From OLB19 sp964624165 (GTDB lineage: Bacteria; Patescibacteriota; Minisyncoccia; Phycocordibacterales; UBA918): a DNA stretch of 22,505 nucleotides. This document shows positions 14,302-21,533 of the stretch, piece after piece; position 1 is the stretch's first letter; every line of letters starts with the position of its first letter. The notes under the pieces were generated by a model. It had not been told where the DNA came from, did no database searches, and was given only the letters and a program-made list of their open reading frames with translations. Location of the stretch: positions 1 through 22,505 of the forward strand of contig CAZUWG010000009.1 of the NCBI GenBank assembly GCA_964624165.1. The letters run 5' to 3'. A program made the position numbers and the translations under genes.

Positions 14302-15543
14302 CTATTTTAATTTACTGCGGCGCAAGAAGGCAGGTACAGCGCCCCAGTCATCCTCGTCGTCTTCATCAGAAGGATCAACAGGACGAGGTTCCCTTTGTGG
14401 TTCTGGCGTGCGCTTTTCTTCAGGGGCCGACTCACGCTCTTCGCGCTTTGGGATCGAGTTGAAGATGCGTCCTCGCGCTGGCTCTTCACGCTCATCCTCC
14501 TCTTCTGCCGTTGGAGCTGCTTCGCGTTTCACTTCGCGTCGAAAGCCACCTAAAGCTTGCACGATAGTTGTGTCACCATTGATCTCAGATTCAGGGAATC
14601 CGGTTGCAATCACAGTGACCTTAAGCTCGTTCTTTTTTAGCTTCTCGTCTTTGATAGCACCAAAGATTACCTTGGCGTGCGGGTCGATTGACTCGGTGAT
14701 GACGCGGGCGGCATCTTGAATCTCAAGCATACCGAGGTCTTCTCCACCGGCGATAGCAAAGAGGACACCCTGCGCACCTGTGATTGAAACTTCAAGTAGT
14801 GGAGAATTGATGGCGGCTTTGGCGGCCTCCTCAGCGCGGTTTTCTCCTGAGGCGATGCCAATACCCATCAACGCAGAACCAGCATTTTCCATCACGCTAC
14901 GAATGTCGGCAAAGTCGACGTTGATGATACCAGCAGTGGTGATGAGATCAGAGATCCCTTCGACCGCTTGCTTTAAAATATCGTCACACATTGCAAATGC
15001 GTTGCGGATAGTCGTTTCTTTATCAACGATAGCAAGAAGGCGGTCGTTGGGAATGATGATGAGCGCATCAACTTCTTTCTTCAATTCTTCGATTCCTTGC
15101 ATCGCCATTCGCATACGCTCCTGACCTTCAAAGAGGAAAGGTTTGGTGACTACACCTACTGTAAGTGCGCCACTTTCGCGAGCGATTTTAGCGGTCACTG
15201 GCGCAGCGCCGGTACCGGTACCACCACCCATACCACATGTGATAAAGATCATGTCTGAACCTTTGAGTGAGTTGGCGATTTCCTCGCGAGTTTCTTCAGC
15301 GGCTTTTCTTCCCATGTCGGGGTCACCACCTGCACCTAGTCCACGAGTCAGATTTTTGCCGATGTGGATTTTCTTCTTGGCGAGTGAGTGATGAAGGTCC
15401 TGGGCATCGCTGTTGATTGCAACGAACTCAACACCCTTGATTTTCGAATTCATCATGTGGTTGACCGCGTTGTTACCAGAACCACCCACACCGACAACGC
15501 GCAGTCGGGCAAATGATTCTACGTCAGATTTGATTTGTTCCAT
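14302..15543 (-). CDS. ftsZ: Cell division protein FtsZ
   Basis: A 413-residue tubulin-like GTPase that polymerises into the Z ring. The GTP-binding signature GGGTGTG is at about 106-112 after the VGVGGSGNNAVNHM N-terminal nucleotide motif, and the T7 synergy loop reads NVDFADIRSVM. After the core comes a charged Glu/Arg/Pro linker of about 70 residues, ending in the conserved C-terminal peptide region DWGAVPAFLRR, which binds FtsA. Start chosen at the ATG 15543, a normal distance before the first strand; a TTG nine codons upstream is less likely. It lies downstream of ftsA on the same strand but is separated by 141 bp that hold a hairpin and its own promoter. Confidence 0.97.
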   Translation of the reverse strand: MEQIKSDVESFARLRVVGVGGSGNNAVNHMMNSKIKGVEFVAINSDAQDLHHSLAKKKIHIGKNLTRGLGAGGDPDMGRKAAEETREEIANSLKGSDMIFITCGMGGGTGTGAAPVTAKIARESGALTVGVVTKPFLFEGQERMRMAMQGIEELKKEVDALIIIPNDRLLAIVDKETTIRNAFAMCDDILKQAVEGISDLITTAGIINVDFADIRSVMENAGSALMGIGIASGENRAEEAAKAAINSPLLEVSITGAQGVLFAIAGGEDLGMLEIQDAARVITESIDPHAKVIFGAIKDEKLKKNELKVTVIATGFPESEINGDTTIVQALGGFRREVKREAAPTAEEEDEREEPARGRIFNSIPKREERESAPEEKRTPEPQREPRPVDPSDEDDEDDWGAVPAFLRRSKLK

Positions 15544-15612
15544 AACTAAGCTTAGATCAATAGTAATCAACTAAACGCTCCATTCCCATGAAGATACGAT
15601 TAGATACTGCTT

Positions 15613-15640
15613 ATGATACCGCATCAGAAAAATCTGTCAT
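15613..15640 (-). promoter_or_regulatory. Candidate ftsZ promoter overlapping a hairpin
   Basis: On the minus strand: ATGACA (15640-15635), a 16-bp spacer and TATCAT (15618-15613). The -35 lies inside the hairpin at 15630-15655. The leader would be about 65 nt. Confidence 0.45.
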
Positions 15641-15655
15641 CATCTTGACAGATTT
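15626..15655 (-). terminator. Terminator-like hairpin between ftsA and ftsZ
   Basis: A perfect 10-bp stem (AAATCTGTCA with TGACAGATTT), a 6-nt loop, then TTTTT on the minus strand. It would end or attenuate ftsA transcripts before ftsZ. Confidence 0.65.
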
Positions 15656-15684
15656 GAGAAGCGTGTGTTTCTAATTTTAAGTCT

Positions 15685-16857
15685 TTAAGGTAAAAACTGA
15701 CTAATCCAAGATAGAATACTACTCTTCGCGGCTTTAGTGACACTGATTGATTGTGCGTCAGCTTCATCGCTCACACCCCAGACACATAGTCCGTAGGCTA
15801 CTGCCCATGAAGCGTCTTTAATGCGTCCATTGTTGCCAAGATCAAGAGTCGCGATGCGGGCGGGAAGCTTGAGGGAGGCCTTGGCTAGATCCTGAATCGT
15901 CGCTACTCCTGAGCCTCCGCCGGTTAGGATAATCCCTGCTGGCAAAAGACCGTCGCGTTTGATCTTTTTAAGATGAGCGTCGATAAGCTCAAAAATATCA
16001 GAGAGGCGCGCAGATATAATCTCTTCTAATTTACGCTTTGGGACAGAGGTACCGCTAATACTGCCACGCTTTATCTTCTCGGCGTCTTCAAGGGGGATCT
16101 TAAGTCCGAGCGCAATATCGTTGGTGATGTCATTTGAACCAATAGGAAAAATCTTTACGGAAATAGGAATGCTGTTTTCAAAGACGGCAATCGAGGTGGT
16201 CTCGGCGCCGATGTTGACGAGTACGCAGCCAGCCTTCTTTTGATTTTTGTTGAGCATGACAAAGCTCGCCGCTAGTGGGGAAGCCATCACATCTTCGACA
16301 ACTATGCCGATGCTTTCGATCGAGGCGATGATGTCGTCAATGTGTTGCTCGAAGGCAGTAATAAAAAGGGAAGAGAGCGTGAGCTTGGTGCCGCGCAGAC
16401 CATGCGGTCGACCGAGGACAGGCTCTCCATCGACAGCGAAGGTGAGGGGGATTGCATGGAGAATTTTGCGGTTGGGGATGGTGTCGATGATGCGTTCCTC
16501 ACTGTCTTCCATGGCGCGGTCGATGTCGCTTTGGGTGATTTCTGAGTCAGCGCGTGAAGTGACAATCTCGCCGGTTGAAGATACTTCATCAAGTCCAACG
16601 CTACCGATAGATACGTAGGCTTTCTTCACTTCTACACCAGCTGCTTTTTCAGCTTGCAGAACAGCGCTTTTTACGCTCCGTGTAACATCTGCGTTGTTGA
16701 TGATGTAGCCGTTGCGAAGGCCGCGGCTTTCAGCAAAGCCAGTACCAATAATTTTGGGCATATGAGCCAGGCCTTTTTTATGGCGGCTATACGAAACAAT
16801 CACCACCTTTACTTGGTAGGTGCCGATATCGATTCCAGCAATAAACTTCTCAGACAT
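15685..16857 (-). CDS. ftsA: Cell division protein FtsA
   Basis: A 390-residue actin-like ATPase that tethers FtsZ to the membrane. The phosphate-1 motif GIDIGTYQVKVV is at about 7-18, the SHS2-like 1C subdomain follows in the first third, and the adenosine motif GIILTGGGSG is near residue 310. The last residues (SILSWISQFLP) form the amphipathic membrane-targeting helix typical of FtsA. The start at ATG 16857 places the first strand correctly and is seven bases from an extended -10 box; a 17-codon extension upstream would cross that promoter. ybeY ends 54 bp upstream and ftsZ follows, an order common in this kind of compact genome. Confidence 0.95.
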   Translation of the reverse strand: MSEKFIAGIDIGTYQVKVVIVSYSRHKKGLAHMPKIIGTGFAESRGLRNGYIINNADVTRSVKSAVLQAEKAAGVEVKKAYVSIGSVGLDEVSSTGEIVTSRADSEITQSDIDRAMEDSEERIIDTIPNRKILHAIPLTFAVDGEPVLGRPHGLRGTKLTLSSLFITAFEQHIDDIIASIESIGIVVEDVMASPLAASFVMLNKNQKKAGCVLVNIGAETTSIAVFENSIPISVKIFPIGSNDITNDIALGLKIPLEDAEKIKRGSISGTSVPKRKLEEIISARLSDIFELIDAHLKKIKRDGLLPAGIILTGGGSGVATIQDLAKASLKLPARIATLDLGNNGRIKDASWAVAYGLCVWGVSDEADAQSISVTKAAKSSILSWISQFLP

Positions 16858-16864
16858 TGCGATT

Positions 16865-16873
16865 ATTGTACCA
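16865..16873 (-). promoter_or_regulatory. Extended -10 promoter of ftsA, leaderless type
   Basis: TGG-TACAAT on the minus strand, then seven bases (AATCGCA) and the ATG at 16857. It predicts a leaderless ftsA mRNA. Confidence 0.5.
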
Positions 16874-16911
16874 TTATTCGCTTGGTGTACTTTGTGGATA
16901 GCACACACCGC

Positions 16912-17289
16912 TTAGGAGAGTGAAAACTTTTTCATGAAACGAGCTTCAAGCGCTTCCATTTTTTCACCATGATCAAAGCCTTTTAAGTGCAGGCAGCCGT
17001 GAATAAATAAAAAACCGATATAACCCTCAGGCGTCAGGTTGTAGTCGCGCGCTTCTTTCTTTGCTATGTGAGGATTGATAAAAATTTCGCCCATGGTATC
17101 ACCAAGCGGAAATGAGAGCACATTTGGGATGTAGTCTTTGTGGCGGTGGGTACGATTGAGTGTCTGTGCACGTTTGTTACCAATAAAAACCAACGACACA
17201 TCATAGCGTGCTCCGAGAATTGCTCGCGCCATTTCTTCATAAGGAAGTGCTGGGTAGTGCTTTATAGTGCTGTTGAGGGCAAATGACAT
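16912..17289 (-). CDS. ybeY: Endoribonuclease/rRNA maturation factor YbeY
   Basis: A 125-residue zinc-dependent protein of 16S rRNA processing and ribosome quality control. The signature HGCLHLKGFDH (His97, His101, His107) supplies the metal ligands; NVLSFPLGD is the conserved strand before it. The frame is open upstream to 17535, but that part lies antiparallel in frame only, inside rpsU, and does not resemble YbeY. The ATG at 17289 gives the usual start of the domain. It is 31 bp after rpsU, with a small terminator-like hairpin between, so it is probably expressed by partial read-through from the rpsU promoter. Confidence 0.93.
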   Translation of the reverse strand: MSFALNSTIKHYPALPYEEMARAILGARYDVSLVFIGNKRAQTLNRTHRHKDYIPNVLSFPLGDTMGEIFINPHIAKKEARDYNLTPEGYIGFLFIHGCLHLKGFDHGEKMEALEARFMKKFSLS

Positions 17290-17294
17290 AACAC

Positions 17295-17315
17295 AAAATG
17301 GACCCGAAGGTCCAT
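17295..17315 (-). terminator. Attenuator-like hairpin between rpsU and ybeY
   Basis: A 7-bp stem (ATGGACC/GGTCCAT) closed by a UUCG tetraloop on the minus strand and followed by TTTT. It lies directly after the rpsU stop and five bases before the ybeY ATG. Confidence 0.6.
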
Positions 17316-17320
17316 GTTCG

Positions 17321-17554
17321 TTAGCGTCGACCGTCGGTCTTACCGAGCTTGTAGTCTCGCTCGTAGGCAGCTTTTTTGCTGAGCTTTTTGAGGCGGGCCT
17401 CACGTCGCACATTGTCGCTCTTAGTGCGCTCAAAGTAGCGATTATCACGCATACGACGAATGATACCAGCGTGCTGTACGCGCTTGGTGAAGCGACGAAT
17501 GACATTCGCGCTGCTTTCATTTGTGTTCTTTTCAACTTGAACGTTTACAGGCAT
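17321..17554 (-). CDS. rpsU: 30S ribosomal protein bS21
   Basis: A 77-residue, very basic small-subunit protein that contacts the 3' region of 16S rRNA near the anti-Shine-Dalgarno. The sequence has the family layout: a short N-terminal strand with a Val/Asn-rich start, then FTKRVQHAGIIRRMRDNRYFE and a run of Lys/Arg-rich helix to the end. Length is typical. It has its own promoter 28 bp upstream of the ATG and is followed by ybeY. Its presence is noteworthy because many genes in this window appear leaderless and lack Shine-Dalgarno sequences. Confidence 0.93.
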   Translation of the reverse strand: MPVNVQVEKNTNESSANVIRRFTKRVQHAGIIRRMRDNRYFERTKSDNVRREARLKKLSKKAAYERDYKLGKTDGRR

Positions 17555-17581
17555 AACTAAAATGATTTTTTAAGTGGCAGC

Positions 17582-17610
17582 ACTATACCATAGCGAGTGT
17601 TTGGCTGCAA
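17582..17610 (-). promoter_or_regulatory. Promoter of rpsU-ybeY
   Basis: On the minus strand: TTGCAG, a 17-bp spacer ending in TGG, and TATAGT (extended -10). It is the best-formed promoter of the core block. Confidence 0.6.
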
Positions 17611-17618
17611 CTCTCTAA

Positions 17619-17657
17619 ACACCAAAGGCGGCGAGCGAAGCTCGCCGCCTTTGGTGT
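17619..17657. terminator. Terminator of the lepB / HisRS-like operon
   Basis: A perfect 18-bp stem (17619-17636 with 17640-17657), a GAA loop and the GCGAGC-GAA-GCTCGC cap. It lies about 40 bp after the HisRS-like stop and just upstream of the rpsU promoter. Confidence 0.85.
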
Positions 17658-17698
17658 CTGGAAACAAAACCTTTGGCGTATGCAAAATGCAAACCGTA

Positions 17699-18877
17699 TT
17701 ATGCGTTTACCATCTTATTTCGTTTAAGGCGTCCCGCGAGCTGGTGTTGAGGAATATTTTCTTGCGTACGAGCTTCCATGTCACGTAAGATAACAGTGCC
17801 ATCAACAAACTCTTTCTGTCCGACTATGATGGTATAGCGGGCTTTTTGTTCTTCAGCGTTTCGTAATTGGGCGCTCAATGAGTCGTTGGTGAAGTCGTGT
17901 TCTACTACGATACCTTTCGAGCGCAGTTCATCAATAAGGACCAGGCTCTTGATCTTTGGCGCAAACCCGAGATGTACAAGATGTACCGGACGATCGCTAG
18001 GCATGTCGCTTTTAGGTGTACGTATAGGGAGGGTTTTGTCATTTAAGATAATAACGGTCCCGGATGCAGCCAAGTCTTGCTTGAAGTGGCTTTGTACGAA
18101 GTGACTGTAGCGGCCGCCAGTGATGGACAAAGGCTGTTCCTCAAGTCGAGTGTAGGTGTCATCCAGAATATCAATCGCAAAAATCGCATCTGAATAACAA
18201 TTGTGATGGCCCATGAGTTTAGGGTCAATTTCATACGGCGTACTGCTCATATCGAGGTACTCAATCACTTCACGAAAATGCTTGCGACTAGGATCGCTCA
18301 GGTATTCAAGCGTGTTGGGGCTACGATGAGCCAGCTCATGATTGAGAGAGAGAAGATCGAGCAATGCCGTTCGCGCATGTTCCTTTAATAGTTCACGAGA
18401 AGAAACAGGAAGATCGGCAATGCGCTTGCGAAGGAAGTTGGTCAGCTCGCGGTTGTAGCGTTGGGCAGAGTCGCTGTCACCAAGAGAATTGACGCGCACC
18501 GAATAATGCTCCATACCAAGATCTCGCAAGAGAGCTTGGCTGGTATGAATAAGAAGTGCTTCGGCAATACTTTTTGGTACGCCAAATACATGCAAACTGA
18601 GAACAGTCTCTCCGCTACGAGGCACTTTATCGACAGTATAAAAAGATACGGGTCGCTCAAAGGCATGCAGCTTAGCATCAGTATAGTGAGAAAGGCCGCC
18701 GGTTAAGAGTCCGTGCAGGTTGTCGATTTTGCGATCTTGAGCACTTGCAGTGTGGGTGAGCTTTTTTCCGACTTGTTTTACAAGATCGTGTTCCTTCAGA
18801 CTTTCTACAGATTTGAATCCAAAATGCTCAGCAGTAGTGATGGCTTGTTTTAAAAATTCGGTAGCGCTTACTTTCAT
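17699..18877 (-). CDS. Divergent histidyl-tRNA synthetase-like protein (probably not a normal HisRS)
   Basis: A 392-residue class II synthetase-like protein. The central part follows the HisRS pattern (YSVRVNSLGD...RYNREL, then SITGGRYSHF, equivalent to the GGGRYDGL motif). The last 90 residues look like the HGTP-type anticodon-binding domain (VHLVHLGFAPK, IVVEHDF, YTIIVGQKE). Yet key catalytic features are missing: the usual RGLDYY-x-x-T-x-FE motif reads LMGHHNCYSDAIFAI, without its Arg and Glu, and motif 2 (around VDKVPRSGETVLSLH) is degenerate. A HisZ-like regulatory or RNA-binding paralogue is therefore more likely than a tRNA-charging enzyme, though a lineage-specific HisRS cannot be excluded. 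It starts 10 bp after lepB and is co-transcribed with it. Confidence 0.75.
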   Translation of the reverse strand: MKVSATEFLKQAITTAEHFGFKSVESLKEHDLVKQVGKKLTHTASAQDRKIDNLHGLLTGGLSHYTDAKLHAFERPVSFYTVDKVPRSGETVLSLHVFGVPKSIAEALLIHTSQALLRDLGMEHYSVRVNSLGDSDSAQRYNRELTNFLRKRIADLPVSSRELLKEHARTALLDLLSLNHELAHRSPNTLEYLSDPSRKHFREVIEYLDMSSTPYEIDPKLMGHHNCYSDAIFAIDILDDTYTRLEEQPLSITGGRYSHFVQSHFKQDLAASGTVIILNDKTLPIRTPKSDMPSDRPVHLVHLGFAPKIKSLVLIDELRSKGIVVEHDFTNDSLSAQLRNAEEQKARYTIIVGQKEFVDGTVILRDMEARTQENIPQHQLAGRLKRNKMVNA

Positions 18878-18887
18878 AGTATTGAGA

Positions 18888-19490
18888 TTACTCGACGGTT
18901 AATAAAGTGTCTGCATCGTACTCGCCCGGGAAGAGGCTCATACTCGAAGGAGGAAAGAGTCGGATGAGTGCGCGACCGGTGATCATTTTTTCCGGCAGGA
19001 CGCCCCAGCTACGGGAGTCTGAGCTGTGGTTGCGGTTGTCGCCCATGACGAAATATTCTCCGGCTCGCAATGAGGTGCGGACGTTGTCGGTCTCCATGGT
19101 GGTTATGTATGGCTCAGATAGAGAGGCGCCTTCTTTATGCTCTTTGTTGTAGATGGTGACTTGGTTGTTTTTGATCTCGATAGTCTCGCCTGGCAGGGCA
19201 ATGATGCGCTTGATAAAATGCTTTGAAGGGTCGTTTGGATACTTGAAAACAATCACATCGCCGCGCTTTGGTGTCTCAAAGTGATAGGAGACTTGATCAA
19301 CGATCAGGTATTGTCCATTGTGGAAGGTCTCATCCATCGATGCGCCTGATACCACAAATGGCTGTGCCACGAAAAAACGAATAGGTAAGATGATGATGAG
19401 GACAAAAAAAGCGAAGCGAAGTAAATCGAATGTTTCTTCTACGAAACTGCGTGTGGGGGGTGTGGTCGTAGGGTTGCGAGGATCAAACAT
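18888..19490 (-). CDS. lepB: Signal peptidase I
   Basis: A 200-residue membrane serine protease that removes signal peptides from exported proteins. A single N-terminal membrane helix (about 24-42: FAFFVLIIILPIRFFVAQPF) is followed by the catalytic Ser51 in SGASMDET. Lys94 in HFIKRIIALPGE is the general base, and the box GDNRNHSSDSRSWG is conserved. The start at ATG 19490 gives a normal cytoplasmic tail; the upstream in-frame extension covers the promoter. It is first gene of the unit with the HisRS-like gene and divergent from pth. Confidence 0.96.
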   Translation of the reverse strand: MFDPRNPTTTPPTRSFVEETFDLLRFAFFVLIIILPIRFFVAQPFVVSGASMDETFHNGQYLIVDQVSYHFETPKRGDVIVFKYPNDPSKHFIKRIIALPGETIEIKNNQVTIYNKEHKEGASLSEPYITTMETDNVRTSLRAGEYFVMGDNRNHSSDSRSWGVLPEKMITGRALIRLFPPSSMSLFPGEYDADTLLTVE

Positions 19491-19505
19491 ACTTATATTA
19501 CGTAC

Positions 19506-19534
19506 AGTATACGTTAAAAAAAACTTCGGCACAA
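19506..19534 (-). promoter_or_regulatory. Promoter of lepB
   Basis: On the minus strand: TTGTGC, a 17-bp spacer and TATACT. The ATG lies 15 bases after the -10, so the leader would be under 10 nt. Confidence 0.5.
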
Positions 19535-19547
19535 ATTTTTTGCTTCA

Positions 19548-19556
19548 TGCTATAGT
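19548..19556 (+). promoter_or_regulatory. Extended -10 promoter of pth, leaderless type
   Basis: TGC-TATAGT followed by six bases (AGCGTT) and the ATG at 19563. The pth and lepB promoters are packed back to back in 72 bp. Confidence 0.55.
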
Positions 19557-19562
19557 AGCGTT

Positions 19563-20226
19563 ATGTATTACGTAGTAGGCTTGGGAAATCCTGGAAAAAA
19601 ATACGAACAGACGCGACACAATATCGGGCGTGCGGTGGTAAGTGAAGTGGCTAAGGAGGTGGGCGCGGGCGAATTTGNNNNNNNNNNCCTCCCCCCAAAA
19701 AATAGGGGGGGTGGGGGGGTTTTGTTCGTTTCATCTGTGGTGGGCGGGGGTATATTTGTTCACCAAATATCCCCCCCGCGCCCTACGCGCTCGCACCGAC
19801 AACCTAGAGCTCGTATTACCAGAGACGTTTATGAATAAAAGTGGTGAGGCTATCGACTATTTAATGAAGAAAGAAGCGGCGAGCCCCAAGGCATTAATTG
19901 TGGTGTACGATGATGTTGATCTTCCATTTGGCACAATAAAGATCGCGACCAACAAAAGCCATGGCGGACACAATGGCATTCGCGATATTGAGTCTGTTCT
20001 TAAGACTCGTGATTTTATCAAAGTCCGGATTGGCGTAGCGCAAAAAAGCTGGTGGAGCGGGGAGGCGAAGCGTCCGCCGGCAGCGGAGATGGCTCAGTTT
20101 GTACTCCATGAGTTTTCTTTCTTTGAGAAGCGTCAGCTGGCACAGGTCTATACTACGGCCACGGCGGCGATTTTAACTATTGCAGAAAAAGGGGTGGTAA
20201 CGGCAATGAATACCTATAATAAGTAG
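19563..20226 (+). CDS. pth: Peptidyl-tRNA hydrolase, interrupted by an assembly gap and frame change
   Basis: Pth releases tRNA from peptidyl-tRNAs dropped by the ribosome. The N-terminal part (YVVGLGNPGKKYEQTRHNIGR, with the catalytic His) and the C-terminal part (LVLPETFMNKSGEA, YDDVDLPFGTIKI, HGGHNGIRDIE) are clear. They are in different frames, separated by 10 Ns and about 110 bases of G/C homopolymer-rich sequence. The family needs only some 20-25 residues between the two parts, but about 43 codons are present. Because Pth is essential, a wrongly closed gap is the likeliest explanation, with a real insertion second. It ends at TAA 20224, before a shared terminator with rpsA. Confidence 0.85.
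19678..19687. other. Assembly gap (10 N) inside pth
   Basis: Ten undetermined bases; a round number suggests an arbitrary length. Confidence 0.95.
19688..19785. repeat. G/C homopolymer-rich hairpins beside the gap
   Basis: Runs of six or seven C and seven G form two potential hairpins: CCCCCC/GGGGGGG near 19690-19715, and GGGGG-ATATTTG with CAAATAT-CCCCC near 19747-19778. It is not like any pth coding sequence. Probably a sequencing or assembly problem, or a hard-to-read inserted repeat. Confidence 0.6.
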
Positions 20227-20236
20227 CAAAACTTCA

Positions 20237-20273
20237 ACACAAAAGGCGCGAGCTTCGCTCGCGCCTTTTGTGT
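20237..20273. terminator. Bidirectional terminator between pth and rpsA
   Basis: A perfect 17-bp stem (20237-20253 with 20257-20273), a TTC loop and the GCGAGC-TTC-GCTCGC cap, between two convergent genes. Confidence 0.85.
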
Positions 20274-20285
20274 CTTATATATGAC

Positions 20286-21353
20286 CTACGCCTCTTTCTG
20301 GAAAGAGAGTGTCATCTTTTGTTCTGCTGGTTCAAAGAGTGTGATCTTGAACTTTCGTACTGCGCCAAGTGGCAGGGCTGCCTTCAAGGCTTCTTCGTTT
20401 TCAAATTCAGAAATATGCACAAGACCGGCAACACCTTCTTCTACTGAGGCGAGTGCGCCATGGCGGTTGTGCTTGATGATAACGGCGTCTACTACTTGAT
20501 CTTTCTTGTAGTTTTTGCCAGCCGCTGCCCATGGGTTGTCCTTTAGCTGCTTAATAGAAAGTGAGATCTTGTCATCTTTCACTTCGATCACCTTCACTTT
20601 CACCTTATCACCCACCTTGTAAAGAGCGCGTGTATCTTCTACCAAGCCCCAGTCGAGCTCAGAAATGTGTACCAAACCTTCAAGGCCATCTTCAATCTTT
20701 ACAAAGACACCAAAGTCGACGGCGCCAGTGACTTCACCATTGAGGATGTCACCCACTTCGTACTTATTGACCTTTTCTTCTTTGTCTTCCTTTTCCTGCG
20801 GCCCTTTTTCAGAGAAAATAAGTTTGCCTTCTTTTTGGTCCGCTGTGATCACAATCACTGACAGGAATTTTCCAACGAGAATCTGGAGCTCAGACAAAAT
20901 CTTGTCCTTATCACCATCATTGACGCGTGGATAATTTTCAGCAGAAAGCTGGCTGGCTGGCAAGAAACCTTGTACGCCTTGCCACTCGATAATAAGTCCA
21001 CCTTTGTTGGCTTCTTTCACTTCAAGAGAAAGAATCGACTTCTCTTTTTGGAGACGCTCAGCTTCGCTCCAGATGAGGGCTTGGCGGGCTTCTTTGAGTG
21101 AAAGTTCAATGTATCCGTCTTCGTTTTCTGCATCAACAATCTTGGCTTCAATACTGTCACCTACTCCTACCTTGCGGAGGATGTCACGGGCGTTCATGTA
21201 TTCACGACCGTAGATGATGCCTTGCCCAAAAGGGAAGAGTTCAATAAAGACGCGAGCGCGGCCAATTGCTGACACGGTTCCTTCAATCACGTCACCAACT
21301 TGTGGTGCCGCGGGACTTTCTTCGACGAAAGTCGTCATTTTTGTCTCTGACAT
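20286..21353 (-). CDS. rpsA: 30S ribosomal protein S1-like, four S1 domains
   Basis: A 355-residue RNA-binding protein of the S1 family, which brings mRNA to the small ribosomal subunit. Four OB-fold S1 repeats can be followed at about 19-87, 105-185, 203-271 and 284-352. The third is most canonical (VGDILNGEVTGAVDFGVFVKIEDGLEGLVHISEL), and each ends in a K/I-x-LS-like strand. Proteobacterial S1 has six domains; four is usual for reduced genomes and Gram-positive-type S1. A charged Lys/Glu linker sits between domains 2 and 3. The ATG at 21353 has no Shine-Dalgarno. A leader of about 175 nt with two hairpins precedes it, which might serve autoregulation. Confidence 0.92.
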   Translation of the reverse strand: MSETKMTTFVEESPAAPQVGDVIEGTVSAIGRARVFIELFPFGQGIIYGREYMNARDILRKVGVGDSIEAKIVDAENEDGYIELSLKEARQALIWSEAERLQKEKSILSLEVKEANKGGLIIEWQGVQGFLPASQLSAENYPRVNDGDKDKILSELQILVGKFLSVIVITADQKEGKLIFSEKGPQEKEDKEEKVNKYEVGDILNGEVTGAVDFGVFVKIEDGLEGLVHISELDWGLVEDTRALYKVGDKVKVKVIEVKDDKISLSIKQLKDNPWAAAGKNYKKDQVVDAVIIKHNRHGALASVEEGVAGLVHISEFENEEALKAALPLGAVRKFKITLFEPAEQKMTLSFQKEA

Positions 21354-21413
21354 TATTTAAATGTGTTATTCCGACGACACGCGTCTGTACTACCATTTCT
21401 CGAGGGAGGGGTC

Positions 21414-21450
21414 GTGGCGGTGGATTTTGCTTCGCAAAATCCATCGCCAC
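21414..21450 (-). promoter_or_regulatory. Strong hairpin in the rpsA leader
   Basis: A 17-bp stem (one G-U pair) with a TTC loop at 21414-21430/21434-21450, 60 bp before the rpsA ATG. No U-tract follows, so it is not a clear terminator. It may regulate rpsA, or end transcripts coming from the right. Its TTTTGC-TTC-GCAAAA top resembles the terminator caps of this window. Confidence 0.5.
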
Positions 21451-21512
21451 CCGCACCACCTCCGGCCATCTGCATCAGTACAGGGTTAAACGTGTGCCGC
21501 TAGAAGCTATTA

Positions 21513-21528
21513 ATACCTTTTAAGGTAT
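21513..21528. repeat. Inverted repeat ATACCTT-TT-AAGGTAT
   Basis: Two 7-bp arms separated by two bases, just downstream of the proposed rpsA start site. It could be an operator or a small leader hairpin. Confidence 0.35.
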
Positions 21529-21533
21529 CGGCT

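Noticed and set aside
16858..16908. 17-codon N-terminal extension of FtsA
   Set aside because: It would cover the extended -10 promoter and precede the usual first strand by too much; the ATG at 16857 fits better.
17290..17535. 82-residue N-terminal extension of YbeY
   Set aside because: It overlaps rpsU in another frame, has no resemblance to YbeY, and the ATG at 17289 gives a normal-length protein.
14302..19490. Numerous ORFs of 60-120 codons antisense to ftsZ, ftsA, the HisRS-like gene and lepB
   Set aside because: They are shadows of well-supported genes with low-complexity Ser/Thr/Arg-rich translations.
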